Assembly: GCF_900166665.1 (NCBI RefSeq)
Contig: NZ_LT800494.1
Coordinates: 920,928-976,000 of the forward strand
DNA length: 55,073 nucleotides
Direction: 5' to 3'
From: Cytobacillus gottheilii
GTDB lineage: Bacteria; Bacillota; Bacilli; Bacillales; Cytobacillaceae
Shown here piece by piece: positions 1 to 8,889 of this stretch (position 1 is the stretch's first letter; each line of letters starts with the position of its first letter). The translations under genes and the position numbers were made by a program. Below the pieces are notes generated by a model. It had not been told where the DNA came from, did no database searches, and saw only the letters and a program-made list of their open reading frames with translations.

Positions 1-127
1 AAAAATCAAGAGCTGAAGGGAACTAAAGAGCTATCAAAGTGCCCGTCAACTAAAAAATCAAGAGGCGCCGGGAACTAAAGTGCACACAAAGTGCCCGTCA
101 GTCGAAAAACCAAAACCTGCCGGGAAC
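1..127. repeat. Tandem repeat, about 54-bp unit, truncated by the window edge
   Basis: Two near-complete copies (about 1-50 and 51-104) and a decaying third (105-127) share an A-rich start, then GGGAAC(TAAAG), then CAAAGTGCCCGTCA. Inside a unit, GGG-ACT near the middle can pair with AGT-CCC near the end, so each copy could form a small stem-loop in RNA. The array lies directly upstream of the prolyl-tRNA synthetase gene. It does not look like a T-box leader because no specifier or antiterminator arrangement is visible. The left edge is cut off, so copy number is unknown. Confidence 0.7.
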
Positions 128-168
128 AAAGCAATGAAATTACATATAAAAATACTGAGGTGACCAAA

Positions 169-1599
169 ATGGGCAAGGAATTTGTAAAAGAAATAACAGC
201 CATGGATGAAGATTTTGCACAATGGTATACAGATGTGGTGAAAAAAGCAGATTTAGTCGATTACTCAAGTGTAAGAGGATCCATGATCATCCGGCCATAT
301 GGCTATGCTTTATGGGAAAATATTAAAGATGAGCTCGATCGGCGTATTAAAGAAACGGGCCATGAAAATGTATATATGCCTCTTTTCATACCAGAAAGTC
401 TTCTGCAAAAGGAGAAAGATCATATTGAAGGGTTTGCACCGGAAGTGGCTTGGGTTACACACGGGGGAGAGGAAGAGCTTCAAGAACGTCTATGTGTCCG
501 CCCAACATCTGAAGTTTTATTTGGCGAGCATTATAAAAATATCATTCATTCTTATCGGGACTTGCCAAAGCTCTACAATCAGTGGGCAAATGTGGTTCGC
601 TGGGAAAAAACAACAAGACCATTTCTGCGTACATTAGAATTTTTATGGCAGGAGGGTCATACTTGCCATGCGACTGATGAAGAGGCACTTGAAGAGACGG
701 TTAAAATGCTCAATGTGTACGCAGAGCTTTGTGAGAATATCCTCGCCATTCCAGTTATTAAAGGACAAAAAACAGAAAAAGAAAAGTTTGCTGGTGCTAA
801 GTTCACTTATACCATTGAGAGTCTTATGCATGATGGAAAAGCACTGCAATCAGGCACATCACACCACCTGGGCGATGGCTTTGCCAAAGCTTTTGGCATT
901 CAGTTTACGGATCAGGAAGGGAAGCTGCAATACGTACAGCAAACATCCTGGGGATTCACGACAAGAATCATTGGAGCAATGATTATGGTGCACGGAGATG
1001 ACCGCGGCTTAGTCATACCGCCTAAAGCAGCACCAACTCAAGTGATGATCGTGCCAATTGCGCAGCACAAGGAGGGTGTGCTGGACTATGCCTATGATCT
1101 AAAGGAAAAACTCTCGAAAATGGCTCGGGTCGGCATTGATGCAAGTGATAAGAAACCAGGCTGGAAATTCAATGAATATGAAATGAAAGGTGTGCCTTTA
1201 CGGCTTGAGGTCGGTCCTAAGGATATAGAAAAAGGACAGGTGATTTTAGCAAGACGGGATACAGGTGAAAAAATAACCGTAGCTGCATCGGAGCTGGAGC
1301 AGAAGCTGCCAGGTATTTTAGAAGATATTCAGCATAATTTATTTGAAAAAGCAAAAAAACATCGTGAAGAAAAAACATATCAGGCATTCGAATTCAATGA
1401 ACTCAAAGACATTTTTGCAGCTAAAACAGGCTTTGTAAAAGCGATGTGGTGTGGCGACCGCAGCTGTGAAGACCGTATAAAAGAAGAAACAGGAGCAACT
1501 TCCCGCTGCATTCCGTTTGACGCAGAAAGCATTGCCAAAACATGTGTATGCTGTGGAAAAGAAGCACAGCAGCTTGTTTACTGGGCCAAAGCCTACTAA
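169..1599 (+). CDS. proS: Prolyl-tRNA synthetase, archaeal/eukaryal (type 3) form
   Basis: This class II enzyme charges tRNA-Pro with proline in the cytoplasm. The 476-residue length is typical of the short type without the editing insertion found in the usual bacterial ProRS. Class II motifs are visible: a motif 2 region around [14 protein letters not shown] and a motif 3 region with [11 protein letters not shown]. The C-terminal domain has a four-cysteine pattern (C at CGDRSC, then C in SRC, then CVCCGKEA) as in zinc-binding type 3 enzymes. I chose ATG at 169 because GAGGTG lies seven bases upstream; an upstream in-frame extension to 91 would run into the repeat. Bacilli commonly carry this form besides a standard ProRS, so it may be a second copy; that cannot be judged from this window. 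Confidence 0.93.
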   Translation: MGKEFVKEITAMDEDFAQWYTDVVKKADLVDYSSVRGSMIIRPYGYALWENIKDELDRRIKETGHENVYMPLFIPESLLQKEKDHIEGFAPEVAWVTHGGEEELQERLCVRPTSEVLFGEHYKNIIHSYRDLPKLYNQWANVVRWEKTTRPFLRTLEFLWQEGHTCHATDEEALEETVKMLNVYAELCENILAIPVIKGQKTEKEKFAGAKFTYTIESLMHDGKALQSGTSHHLGDGFAKAFGIQFTDQEGKLQYVQQTSWGFTTRIIGAMIMVHGDDRGLVIPPKAAPTQVMIVPIAQHKEGVLDYAYDLKEKLSKMARVGIDASDKKPGWKFNEYEMKGVPLRLEVGPKDIEKGQVILARRDTGEKITVAASELEQKLPGILEDIQHNLFEKAKKHREEKTYQAFEFNELKDIFAAKTGFVKAMWCGDRSCEDRIKEETGATSRCIPFDAESIAKTCVCCGKEAQQLVYWAKAY

Positions 1600-1687
1600 A
1601 AGAAAATAAATAAAAAATAATTAGTACCCGTATCTTTTTCAATCTTTTCTCCGTTTACTAACAGAAAGGTGCTAAAGGAGTGAGAAC

Positions 1688-2365
1688 ATGTACGGCAAGG
1701 TAAAACAAATCCAAATGAAACAGTCTTCAGCGAACGAAAAACAGCTCGTGGAGTTATATCCAGCTCTTAAACGGTACTGCTGCTTTCTTTCGAAAAATGA
1801 ATGGGATGGAAACGACTTAACTCAAGAAACGATGCTCAAAGCAATCAAGCACTATGGTAAAGATGCACAAATAACTAAGGCGCTGCTCCATAAAATTGCC
1901 TATCACCACTGGATTAATATGCTGCGGAATAGACAAAAAGAGCAGGTATCCTTACTCCCGGAGGAAGGTACTGTAAAAGACAATCTTATACTTGAAACAG
2001 TCGAAACCGTAGTTGAAAAATTGACTCCCAAACAGGCGATTATGTTTACCCTCAAGGAAGGATTTCGGTACAAACTGGCTGAGATTGCCGAACTGACTGG
2101 AATATCTGAAACAGCTGTAAAAAGTATTTTACACCGAGCAAAGGAGCGGCTAAAAAAGGAAGATGCTTTTACAGAAACCTATTGGCATGAAAATGAAAGA
2201 GAAGAATTTTCAATACTTCTGAAAAGGTCTTTAACTTTTGAAAATCCGTCGTTATTAATTGAAAAAGCAGCTGTCATTCAGGCACTGGACAAAAAATCAT
2301 TTGGATTGCCTGCTAAACATCAGAAAAAGAGCTCACCACCCTTTTCCCTTTACATGGCGGCTTAG
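1688..2365 (+). CDS. ECF-like RNA polymerase sigma factor with C-terminal extension
   Basis: The 225-residue protein has a recognisable sigma region 2 near residues 18-85 (DLTQETMLKAIKHY) and a region 4 helix-turn-helix near 110-155 (LTPKQAIMFTLKEGF, then ISETAVKSILHRAKERL). The roughly 65 residues after region 4 match no domain I know and end in a basic, Ser/Pro-rich tail. Region 2 is divergent, lacking the usual aromatic-rich melting segment in clear form. An AAAGGAG site sits six bases before ATG 1688. It lies between proS and clpP, 26 bases ahead of clpP, so the two probably share a transcript. No anti-sigma gene is adjacent. The sigma assignment is fairly firm; its target genes are unknown. 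Confidence 0.75.
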   Translation: MYGKVKQIQMKQSSANEKQLVELYPALKRYCCFLSKNEWDGNDLTQETMLKAIKHYGKDAQITKALLHKIAYHHWINMLRNRQKEQVSLLPEEGTVKDNLILETVETVVEKLTPKQAIMFTLKEGFRYKLAEIAELTGISETAVKSILHRAKERLKKEDAFTETYWHENEREEFSILLKRSLTFENPSLLIEKAAVIQALDKKSFGLPAKHQKKSSPPFSLYMAA

Positions 2366-2391
2366 CCGTATAACGAAGCGGAGGAGTAACA

Positions 2392-2979
2392 ATGACGACC
2401 ATTCCTTATGTTGTTGAACAAACAAGCAGAGGAGAACGTTCCTATGATATTTATTCACGCCTTCTGAAGGATCGTATTATTATGATTGGTGAAGAGATTA
2501 CCGATGGGCTGGCCAACACGGTGGTTGCACAATTGTTATTTTTAGCAGCAGAAGCACCTGATAAGGATATTTCCATTTACATCAATTCGCCAGGCGGATC
2601 CACTTCTGCGGGCTTTGCAATCTTTGATACCATGCAATATATTCAGCCTGATGTACGGACTATATGCACGGGGATGGCAGCATCCTTTGGCGCGATGCTT
2701 CTTTTAGCGGGTACAAAAGGGAAAAGATATGCTCTTCCAAACAGCGAAATCATGATTCATCAGCCGCTTGGCGGTGCAAGAGGGCAGGCAACGGAAATAG
2801 AAATTTCGGCGCGGAGAATTCTGAAGCTTCGCGAGGACATAAATCAGATCATCTCAGAGCGGACAGGGCAAAGCGTGGAGAAAGTGGCTCAGGATTCTGA
2901 CCGGGATTATTTTATGAATGCACAAGAAGCGAAGGATTATGGAATTATTGATGAAATTCTGAGTCCGAAAAAACGATAG
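2392..2979 (+). CDS. clpP: ATP-dependent Clp protease proteolytic subunit (ClpP family)
   Basis: This serine peptidase would form the barrel-shaped proteolytic core that degrades substrates fed by a Clp ATPase. The catalytic triad is visible as Ser98 (TGMAASFGA), His123 (MIHQPLGG) and Asp172 (SDRDYFMNA). The 195-residue length is normal for the family, and the oligomerisation and handle regions are intact. The start has GGAGG nine bases upstream. It follows a sigma-factor gene by 26 bases, and a terminator follows at 3017-3064. Several Bacillaceae have more than one ClpP; whether this is the principal or an accessory copy cannot be decided here. Confidence 0.95.
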   Translation: MTTIPYVVEQTSRGERSYDIYSRLLKDRIIMIGEEITDGLANTVVAQLLFLAAEAPDKDISIYINSPGGSTSAGFAIFDTMQYIQPDVRTICTGMAASFGAMLLLAGTKGKRYALPNSEIMIHQPLGGARGQATEIEISARRILKLREDINQIISERTGQSVEKVAQDSDRDYFMNAQEAKDYGIIDEILSPKKR

Positions 2980-3016
2980 GATCTTTACAGAAGCGTATAG
3001 AGAAGCATATATGGTG

Positions 3017-3064
3017 AAAAGGATGTTCTGCCTTTATGGTCAATGGCAAGGGCATCCTTTTTGT
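3017..3064 (+). terminator. Intrinsic terminator after clpP
   Basis: AAAGGATG and GCC pair with GGC and CATCCTTT around an internal loop, followed by a T-rich stretch. It would end the proS-sigma-clpP region. Confidence 0.65.
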
Positions 3065-3218
3065 TGAAGTGAAAAAAATTTGAACTTCTCAGATAGCCGT
3101 CCATAGAGCGAAAATACGGCTAATCACTTTCCGCTGTAAGCTTCTGAAGCCCACTCACATATAGGGGAATTTGCATATGTTTTAGTGTAGGCATATAAAA
3201 TAGGAGGAGGTTACACAG

Positions 3219-3440
3219 ATGATGCCCTATAGAAGCCCATATCATGCTCCAAGAAATGATAGCCGCTTTTTATTTGCAGGACCATTTGTCGGCGGTTTAC
3301 TTGGAGGTTTAGTAGGAAGTGCGATTATTGGCCCTCGTCCATTCGGCGGACCAGGACCATTCTATGGACCACGCCCATATCCAGGTCCATTTTATGGACC
3401 GATGCCATACGGACCAGGACCTTATGGATATCCGTATTAA
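3219..3440 (+). CDS. Gly/Pro/Tyr-rich small protein with a glycine-zipper segment
   Basis: This 73-residue protein of unknown function has a strong GGAGGAGG site eight bases before its ATG. Residues 20-38 (GPFVGGLLGGLVGSAIIGP) resemble a glycine-zipper hydrophobic segment. The remainder is a low-complexity series of PGPFYGP/PYGPGPYG blocks. No catalytic motif is visible. Such composition occurs in spore-surface and envelope-associated small proteins of bacilli, but no specific family is recognised. It appears to be monocistronic, with a terminator-like hairpin at 3488-3531. Confidence 0.7.
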   Translation: MMPYRSPYHAPRNDSRFLFAGPFVGGLLGGLVGSAIIGPRPFGGPGPFYGPRPYPGPFYGPMPYGPGPYGYPY

Positions 3441-3453
3441 TCATTAAGTGCTA

Positions 3454-3764
3454 GAGGCTGGGACGCAAGTATTTAACATGACAATAGAACCGAATGGTTA
3501 GAATGTGAATCTTTCTAATCATTCGGTTTTTTACTCCAAAATATTCCTTTTGAACAAGAGTGAAATGGAGTAGAGGACATTAGACTCCTGTGGACAATAG
3601 AGGAAAGGATGAGCCCCCGCAGGTGCTTTACTATGAGAAGAATCAGCTTCCTCCCCTCGGAAAGCGAGGGGACCTAGCGCAATGGAACGAGCTTAGTTAA
3701 ATATCCAAACGATGATCATTAAATATTCGTGTTTTGGAAATATTAATCTAGTTTTGTTCCAGCC
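3454..3764. repeat. Dispersed Bacillaceae-type repeat bounded by inverted GGCTGG(G/A)AC ends
   Basis: The left end carries GAGGCTGGGAC (3454-3464) and the right end its near inverse GTTCCAGCC (3756-3764). The middle (about 3559-3700) contains the block TAGACTCCTGTGGA, then GAGCCCCCGCAGG, then CGGAAAGCGAGGGGA, which resembles the interspersed 'agactcctgcgggag... gagccccgcagg... cggaaagcgag' repeats I know from Bacillus genomes. No transposase or reading frame is present. It could be a MITE-like or structured-RNA repeat. Assignment rests on recognition of the core, not on a search. Confidence 0.55.
3486..3533 (+). terminator. Hairpin terminator downstream of the Gly/Pro/Tyr-rich gene
   Basis: ACCGAATG-GTTAGAA pairs with TTCTAAT-CATTCGGT and is followed by six T residues. 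It lies in the left part of the dispersed repeat and could also belong to that element. Confidence 0.6.
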
Positions 3765-3799
3765 AATTTTATTTCTTTTACATCTGTAAAAGAGAGGTT

Positions 3800-4210
3800 T
3801 CAACTCCATCGTAACTTAAGGGACAATGTGCAGCAATTGGCGGCGGCATTGTTTTCAGGTGGTGCTTCAAAGGTTAGGCGGAGTCCGCTTGGTGTATATT
3901 CCACCTTAGGCTGTAGTGTAATGCCAGTTGTTTTAATAAGAGATTGGACTTTCTCCACTTGAGACTCCTGTGCAGCTGTCATGAGCTCATAAGAAAAAGG
4001 TCTCGATTGAGCCATTTTACTGAGCAGAACACTTGCGCTATGCATCATGACTTCTAATTCTTTTGCTGAATTCATAAACATTCCAGGATCGACTGATGGA
4101 AACTGCCTGTTTGTAATATTATGTTGATGCGGATTTCCATATACATAAGGATGGTAACTTACGGGAGGATAAGGGGTTCTATTGGGGTAATAAAAATAAT
4201 AATAATTCAT
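3800..4210 (-). CDS. Hypothetical protein, possible YuzC-like spore-coat protein
   Basis: The 136-residue protein starts with a Tyr/Pro-rich tract (about residues 1-35), followed by a mostly helical central part with FPSVDPGMFMNSAKELEVMM and LIKTTGI, then a short beta-rich tail with a Cys pair (NCC). There is no signal peptide or membrane segment. AAAGGGG lies eight bases before ATG. The composition and the position next to yuxO-mrp recall YuzC, an inner spore-coat protein encoded nearby in B. subtilis, but I could not align it, so the name is only a suggestion. It converges with the preceding repeat region and is transcribed alone. Confidence 0.6.
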   Translation of the reverse strand: MNYYYFYYPNRTPYPPVSYHPYVYGNPHQHNITNRQFPSVDPGMFMNSAKELEVMMHSASVLLSKMAQSRPFSYELMTAAQESQVEKVQSLIKTTGITLQPKVEYTPSGLRLTFEAPPENNAAANCCTLSLKLRWS

Positions 4211-4449
4211 GCTGACATCCCCTTTCGCTTTAAATGAATGTATATTCCATTTACATCAATTACACTATATGCCTTGGGAATTTCAGATATGTTACATTAA
4301 CGCCGCTTAATAAAAGTGACAGAATGATGACTTCAAAAGAGCAATTTTTAAGGGAACTTGCTAAAATAAAGAAAACCATTGAGACACTATAGTTAATTCA
4401 CTGTCTAAAGGTTTATTTTCATATCGGTGTTATAGAAGGGGGCGGGGGC

Positions 4450-5055
4450 ATGGAGCTGGAAGTCATATTAGATATGATTGAAAATAATGGATACATAGGT
4501 CTCTTTATGTGGCTTTGGGTTGGTGTATTTGTCTTTCCCGTTCCTAATGAAGTGATTACGATGACTGTTGGGTTGGCAAGCTCGCTTGGAGTTCTTCACC
4601 CTGCAGGAGCGTTTGCGGCCGTATATGGAGGAATAGTAGCTGCGCTTACAACTGCATATACACTAGGGAGGGTAATTGGCAGACCGCTGCTTTCTTATTT
4701 TGAAAAGAGAGAGCGCTTTTCAAAGCCTATACAAAAGTCGATGAAAATAATGGATCAGTATCATGCACTTTCATTATCAATCAGTTATTTTATACCGGGA
4801 GTCAGAAACTTTCTTCCTTTTCTCTATGGATTCAGCAAACTGCCATATAAGACATTTGCTTTGTTTGCCTATAGCGGCGCTTTATTATGGTTATCCATAG
4901 TCTTTCCTCTTGGATTGCTTTTTGGAGACCATATTGAAACCATTGTTGCACATGAACAAGAAATCCTCATCTTGTTAGGCATTATTCTATTGTTTTTTGT
5001 TTCCTTTAAACTAATTAGAAGGAAAAGAACGAAAAAGAGAGAAAAGATGACATAG
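4450..5055 (+). CDS. DedA/SNARE-associated family membrane protein
   Basis: This is a 201-residue polytopic membrane protein of the DedA superfamily, whose members are linked to lipid-carrier flipping, membrane homeostasis and proton motive force. The family signatures are visible: VFPVPNEV with a conserved Glu in the first re-entrant region, and FIPGVRNFLPFLYG with the conserved Arg. Further hydrophobic segments lie near residues 55-75, 130-155 and 170-188, and the tail is strongly basic (RRKRTKKREK). A purine-rich stretch (GGGGGCGGGGGC) abuts the ATG. The thioesterase gene follows after 34 bases. The substrate is not known. Confidence 0.85.
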   Translation: MELEVILDMIENNGYIGLFMWLWVGVFVFPVPNEVITMTVGLASSLGVLHPAGAFAAVYGGIVAALTTAYTLGRVIGRPLLSYFEKRERFSKPIQKSMKIMDQYHALSLSISYFIPGVRNFLPFLYGFSKLPYKTFALFAYSGALLWLSIVFPLGLLFGDHIETIVAHEQEILILLGIILLFFVSFKLIRRKRTKKREKMT

Positions 5056-5089
5056 ATGGGAAAGATAACAGTTTATTGGGGGAAATAGA

Positions 5090-5476
5090 ATGACAAGTGT
5101 AAAAAACACTTTAATGGAATCATTAGGCATTAAAATAACCTTGGTAGAAAAAGGACATGTCGTGGCAACCATGCCTGTTGACGATAGAACAAGGCAGCCT
5201 TTTGGTCTGCTTCATGGAGGTGCTTCCGTCGCGCTGGCCGAAACGGCTGCAAGTGTGGGAGCATTCGAACTGATTAATCAAGAAACAGAAGCGGCTGTTG
5301 GACTTGAGATTAATGCCAATCATATTAGAGGTGTAAAAGACGGTATCGTTACTGCAAATGCAACAATCCTCCATCAAGGTAAAAGCACAATGGTATGGGA
5401 TATAAAGATTACAGATGAACATAGTAATTTAATTTGTGTTTCCAGATGCACTATGACTGTAATTAAAAGAAAGTAA
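5090..5476 (+). CDS. yuxO: PaaI-type hotdog-fold thioesterase (YuxO-like)
   Basis: This 128-residue single hotdog-domain enzyme would hydrolyse an aryl- or acyl-CoA thioester. The signature LLHGGASVALAETAAS (around residues 40-55) contains the HGG turn and catalytic Glu used by the PaaI/YdiI group. The family includes 1,4-dihydroxy-2-naphthoyl-CoA hydrolases of menaquinone synthesis, which is a possible role here but not shown. A GGGGG(A) site precedes ATG 5090. It converges on the mrp operon and shares a bidirectional terminator with mrpG, the same arrangement as yuxO and mrp in B. subtilis, although no comA-like gene is in front of it. Confidence 0.85.
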   Translation: MTSVKNTLMESLGIKITLVEKGHVVATMPVDDRTRQPFGLLHGGASVALAETAASVGAFELINQETEAAVGLEINANHIRGVKDGIVTANATILHQGKSTMVWDIKITDEHSNLICVSRCTMTVIKRK

Positions 5477-5479
5477 GCA

Positions 5480-5510
5480 AAAAACCTCCAGAAGTTATCT
5501 GGAGGTTTTT
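5480..5510. terminator. Bidirectional terminator between yuxO and mrpG
   Basis: A perfect CCTCCAGA/TCTGGAGG stem with an AGTTA loop is flanked by A5 and T5 tracts, so it can serve both converging transcripts. Confidence 0.9.
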
Positions 5511-5517
5511 CATGTAA

Positions 5518-5892
5518 TTAGCGGTTTCCTTTTTCAGCAAGCTTTTTCTTCTTTTCGGAAACTTCTTTATAGTCATCTCTTACACTTTGATCCCAAAGTT
5601 TTACACCAGAGTTATATGCTGCACGCCCAATTAAATGCCCAGCTACAGGTGAGGTTAAAAAGATGAATACAATCCCAAGTACGATTCGCGGATTAAAGTA
5701 TCCGTCAATGAAGTAAAAGTAAAGTAAGGCACCAATGAGAATACACATAACACCAAGTGTCGCTGACTTAGAAGCAGCATGGTTCCTTGTGTAAACATCC
5801 GGCAGCCGAATAACGCCAAAGGCAGCTACAAGACTTAAAAATGCACCAATTAATAAAAATACAACTATTAGAATATTAGCGATCTCGATCAT
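5518..5892 (-). CDS. mrpG: Mrp antiporter subunit G
   Basis: MrpG is a small membrane subunit (PhaG/MnhG family) of the heteromeric Mrp Na+(K+)/H+ antiporter. About 124 residues carry three hydrophobic segments (near 3-25, 40-60 and 65-85) and the family block [21 protein letters not shown]. The tail is basic and charged. I start at ATG 5892, which overlaps the end of mrpF by 17 bases; a TTG two codons upstream (5898) is better spaced from a GGGAG site and is a real alternative. It is the last gene of the seven-gene operon. Confidence 0.92.
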   Translation of the reverse strand: MIEIANILIVVFLLIGAFLSLVAAFGVIRLPDVYTRNHAASKSATLGVMCILIGALLYFYFIDGYFNPRIVLGIVFIFLTSPVAGHLIGRAAYNSGVKLWDQSVRDDYKEVSEKKKKLAEKGNR

Positions 5893-6160
5893 GTTCAATG
5901 ATGACTCCCTTCTCCAAGTATTTAGAGAAGGCAACAGTGCCGATAAATGCCAGAATCCCAAGAAGTAAAATTACTTCAAGAAATGCATTTGTATCTAACC
6001 CAATTGAAATAAGTGCAATCAAGGCGACTAAATTAATTCCAATTGCATCTAGAGCAATAACACGATCGGGAGTTGAAGGCCCTTTAATAACTCGATAAGT
6101 GAGCGCTAATATGGCCGCAGCAATACAGATGATGGAAATCATTACAACCGTATGAATCAT
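5876..6160 (-). CDS. mrpF: Mrp antiporter subunit F
   Basis: A 94-residue membrane subunit of the MnhF/PhaF family, with three transmembrane helices (about residues 3-22, 38-55 and 60-80) and the conserved [15 protein letters not shown] block between helices 1 and 2. It is needed for assembly and activity of the Mrp complex in characterised bacilli. Its ATG overlaps the mrpE stop by one base, a TAATG arrangement that implies translational coupling, and its end overlaps mrpG. Confidence 0.93.
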   Translation of the reverse strand: MIHTVVMISIICIAAAILALTYRVIKGPSTPDRVIALDAIGINLVALIALISIGLDTNAFLEVILLLGILAFIGTVAFSKYLEKGVIIEHDRDR

Positions 6161-6636
6161 TATTTGCTCACCTCCAGAATGGCTTTTTCAAAGGTGTTTT
6201 TAATGGAATCAATTGCTTCGTTGGCGTCCTCTATGTCCATTGCATGAACATATAAGATTTTTTTGTCATCTGATACATCAATAACCAATGTTCCAGGAGT
6301 TAATGTAATCAGATTTGCAAGTGTCGTGATTTCCCAATCTCTTTCCAGAACAGTCGGAAGTGCAAAAATGCCAGGCTTCATATCCAATTTTGGTTTTAAG
6401 ACTGATTTTACAACTGCTACATTTGACAAGACGAGCTCTTTCAAAAATAGCAGGATTAGACTGATAATCGCAAACACTCTTAGCAAATAGAACCGAGATG
6501 GAAAAAACCGCCTAAACGCAAAGATAATGAGCAGACCAAAAAAGTAACCTTTCAAAAACGCTATAGGTTCATAGCTTGCGGTTAAGAACATCCAAGTAAA
6601 GCCGAGAAACATGTTTAATAATATTTGAAATGCCAT
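6160..6636 (-). CDS. mrpE: Mrp antiporter subunit E
   Basis: MrpE is an accessory membrane subunit required for complex stability. The 158-residue product starts MAFQILLNMF and has N-terminal hydrophobic segments followed by a soluble domain with LTPGTLVIDVSDD and YVHAMDIEDA, both typical of the family. ATG 6636 was chosen over GTG/ATG codons at 6645/6642 because GGAG is eight bases upstream and the length then equals the usual 158. It starts five bases after the mrpD stop and overlaps mrpF by one base. Confidence 0.94.
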   Translation of the reverse strand: MAFQILLNMFLGFTWMFLTASYEPIAFLKGYFFGLLIIFAFRRFFPSRFYLLRVFAIISLILLFLKELVLSNVAVVKSVLKPKLDMKPGIFALPTVLERDWEITTLANLITLTPGTLVIDVSDDKKILYVHAMDIEDANEAIDSIKNTFEKAILEVSK

Positions 6637-6641
6637 GCTCA

Positions 6642-8132
6642 TCACTCCTTTAGAACAGCGTCAATATAAAGATCAGGGTTCACTAGTATATTGGCGGCCT
6701 GTGAAATGTATGGGAAAACAAAATCTGCACCAACTCCATAAACAACAGCTAATATGACTAAGATCACTGGCGCTGCCATCAGCTGGCGCACAGGAGCTTT
6801 TTCCTCACCTTTGTATGTAAGAGGTTTTCCCCAAAATCCGTTAATAAAAATCTTCATGACTGAGAATAAGACGAACAAGCTAGACATTAGGACAATAGCG
6901 CCAGTCCAATAATGTTCAGCATCAAATACTCCTTTTATCAAAAGCAGTTTTCCGACAAATCCGCTTAGCGGCGGAATGCCTGCTAATGCCAGTGAAGCAA
7001 TGAAGAATGTCCAGGCAAGCCCGGGATAATTTTTAATTAAACCGCTTATTTGCTTAAGATTGCTTGTTCCTGTAATAGCAATCATAATGCCAACCAGCAG
7101 GAAGAGAGCAGCCTTGACGATCATGTCATGAATAATGTAAAAGACAGAACCTGCTAATGCGTCCTCATTCATGGAGGCAACGCCAGCAAGTATAACCCCT
7201 ACTGCTGTAATAATATTGTAAATGATAATCTTCTTTATATCCCAATAAGCAATAGCTCCAATGACTCCGAGGATGATTGAGAGTACTGCCATTACACCTA
7301 AAAGGGTCTGAATCGTCCCGCCTTCATGATAAAATAAAAGTGAGTATGTTCTGGTGATGGAATAAACTCCAACCTTTGTCAGCAATGCCCCGAAAATAGC
7401 CATTACCGGAGCTGGAGGCGCATAATAGGAACCTGGAAGCCAGAAAAATAGCGGAAAAACGGCTCCTTTTAAGCCAAACACAATCATAAATAAAACACCA
7501 ATTACTGTTATGATCCCAAGCTGCCCATCTGCACTAATGGAAGCGATCCGTTCAGATAAGTGAGCCATGTTTAAGGTGCCGGTTACAGAATATAAGTAAC
7601 CTACCGCAATGACAAATAAAGCAGAAGAGATCACGTTCACTAAGAGATATTTGATTGATTCGCGCAGCTGAATCTTTGTGCCTCCCAGAACAATTAACAC
7701 ATAAGAAGACATCAGCATGACTTCAAAAAATACAAAGAGATTGAAAATATCCCCTGTAGTAAATGCTCCATTGACTCCTACAATCAAAAAGCTCATCGAA
7801 GCATAATAGTTAAACTTTTCACGCTCTTGTCCAATTCCTCGAAAAGAGAAGATGATACAAGCAAAAGAGATAATACTCGTTGTGAGCACAAGCAAAGCAG
7901 ATAGCATATCTGAAACGAGTGTGATGCCGAATGGAGCATCCCAGTTTGATAAATTAAGTGTTTGAATGCCTTCTGTATGTACTTTATGAGCGAGCATAGC
8001 CGCAATGATCACTGTTACAAATGCTGAAATACTTGCAACCCACCTTTGCAGCATAACATGTTTATTGATAAACATGAGAAGGACCCCAGTAATAAGCGGA
8101 ATCAGAATCGGCAGTAATAAAAAGTTAATCAT
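6642..8132 (-). CDS. mrpD: Mrp antiporter subunit D
   Basis: MrpD is one of the two large antiporter-like subunits, homologous to the proton-pumping NuoL/M/N subunits of complex I. The 496-residue product is polytopic, with about 14 hydrophobic stretches. It has the conserved region [17 protein letters not shown], containing the key Glu of helix 5, and [16 protein letters not shown], a lysine-less variant of the NuoM-like loop. ATG 8132 overlaps the mrpC end by eight bases. It is expected to form part of the ion-translocating core with MrpA. Confidence 0.96.
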   Translation of the reverse strand: MINFLLLPILIPLITGVLLMFINKHVMLQRWVASISAFVTVIIAAMLAHKVHTEGIQTLNLSNWDAPFGITLVSDMLSALLVLTTSIISFACIIFSFRGIGQEREKFNYYASMSFLIVGVNGAFTTGDIFNLFVFFEVMLMSSYVLIVLGGTKIQLRESIKYLLVNVISSALFVIAVGYLYSVTGTLNMAHLSERIASISADGQLGIITVIGVLFMIVFGLKGAVFPLFFWLPGSYYAPPAPVMAIFGALLTKVGVYSITRTYSLLFYHEGGTIQTLLGVMAVLSIILGVIGAIAYWDIKKIIIYNIITAVGVILAGVASMNEDALAGSVFYIIHDMIVKAALFLLVGIMIAITGTSNLKQISGLIKNYPGLAWTFFIASLALAGIPPLSGFVGKLLLIKGVFDAEHYWTGAIVLMSSLFVLFSVMKIFINGFWGKPLTYKGEEKAPVRQLMAAPVILVILAVVYGVGADFVFPYISQAANILVNPDLYIDAVLKE

Positions 8133-8466
8133 TTCCTTCAGTTCCTCTCAGTTTCTCCATATTATCTGTCCCAAGCTCCTTGTATGCGCGATAAGCTAGC
8201 ACAAGGAAAAAGGCAGTTACACCAAAACTAATAACGATTGCTGTTAGAATAAGTGCCTGCGGAAGGGGATCTGTATAAGAAGGGGCTTCTTCGCCAAGAA
8301 GCGGTGCTGCTCCTTTCTTAAGACCTCCCATTGTTAATAATAAAAGGTGAGCGCCGTGACTTAAAAGTCCAGTACCGATGATAATTCGCAGCAAGCTTTT
8401 TGAGAGTATTAAATAGGTAGCACACATAAATAAAATCCCGATAACAAAAGCCATTAGTATTTCCAT
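8125..8466 (-). CDS. mrpC: Mrp antiporter subunit C
   Basis: A 113-residue subunit homologous to NuoK, with three transmembrane helices (about residues 3-22, 28-48 and 70-93). Family features include [24 protein letters not shown] and [17 protein letters not shown]. Its start touches the mrpB stop by one base and its end overlaps mrpD by eight bases, consistent with coupled translation in the operon. Confidence 0.95.
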   Translation of the reverse strand: MEILMAFVIGILFMCATYLILSKSLLRIIIGTGLLSHGAHLLLLTMGGLKKGAAPLLGEEAPSYTDPLPQALILTAIVISFGVTAFFLVLAYRAYKELGTDNMEKLRGTEGND

Positions 8467-8888
8467 TATTCATCTCCTCCAATCGTTTGAATAATGGTCA
8501 TAGTTACACCTACTACTACCAGAAATACACCTAAGTCAAATATAGTAGCCGTATGCAGGGCCATTTCACCTAAAATAGGCAGGTGAACATCACCAAAAGC
8601 ATGTGTTAAAAATGGAACATTAAACAATAAAGAGCCAGCGGCTGTTCCGATTGCGAACAAAAGCCCAACCGCTGTCATGGTCATATAATTAATCGGCAGG
8701 ATCTTAGCGACTGTTTTCATGTCAAAGGCAAGCAGAAGCAGGATAATGGCTCCTGCTGTAAGCAACCCGCCGACAAAGCCGCCTCCCGGAGTATAGTGAC
8801 CGGCAAAAAAGATATAGATCGAGAAAAGGACGATAATAAACAGCACGATTTTGGTTGCTGTCTGAAGGATAAGATCATTCGTTTTCAT
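8466..8888 (-). CDS. mrpB: Mrp antiporter subunit B
   Basis: The 140-residue membrane subunit has four hydrophobic segments and the MnhB signature [20 protein letters not shown]. It corresponds to the domain that is fused to MrpA in some organisms. Its ATG is one base from the end of mrpA and its stop touches mrpC. Confidence 0.95.
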   Translation of the reverse strand: MKTNDLILQTATKIVLFIIVLFSIYIFFAGHYTPGGGFVGGLLTAGAIILLLLAFDMKTVAKILPINYMTMTAVGLLFAIGTAAGSLLFNVPFLTHAFGDVHLPILGEMALHTATIFDLGVFLVVVGVTMTIIQTIGGDE

Positions 8889-8889
8889 G

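Noticed and set aside
1..168. T-box leader in front of proS
   Set aside because: No specifier loop, conserved T-box sequence or terminator/antiterminator pair; the region is a tandem repeat instead.
4324..4392. 22-codon frame starting with two ATG codons (MMTSKEQFLRELAKIKK)
   Set aside because: The ribosome binding site is poor and the peptide is too short to distinguish from chance in AT-rich DNA.
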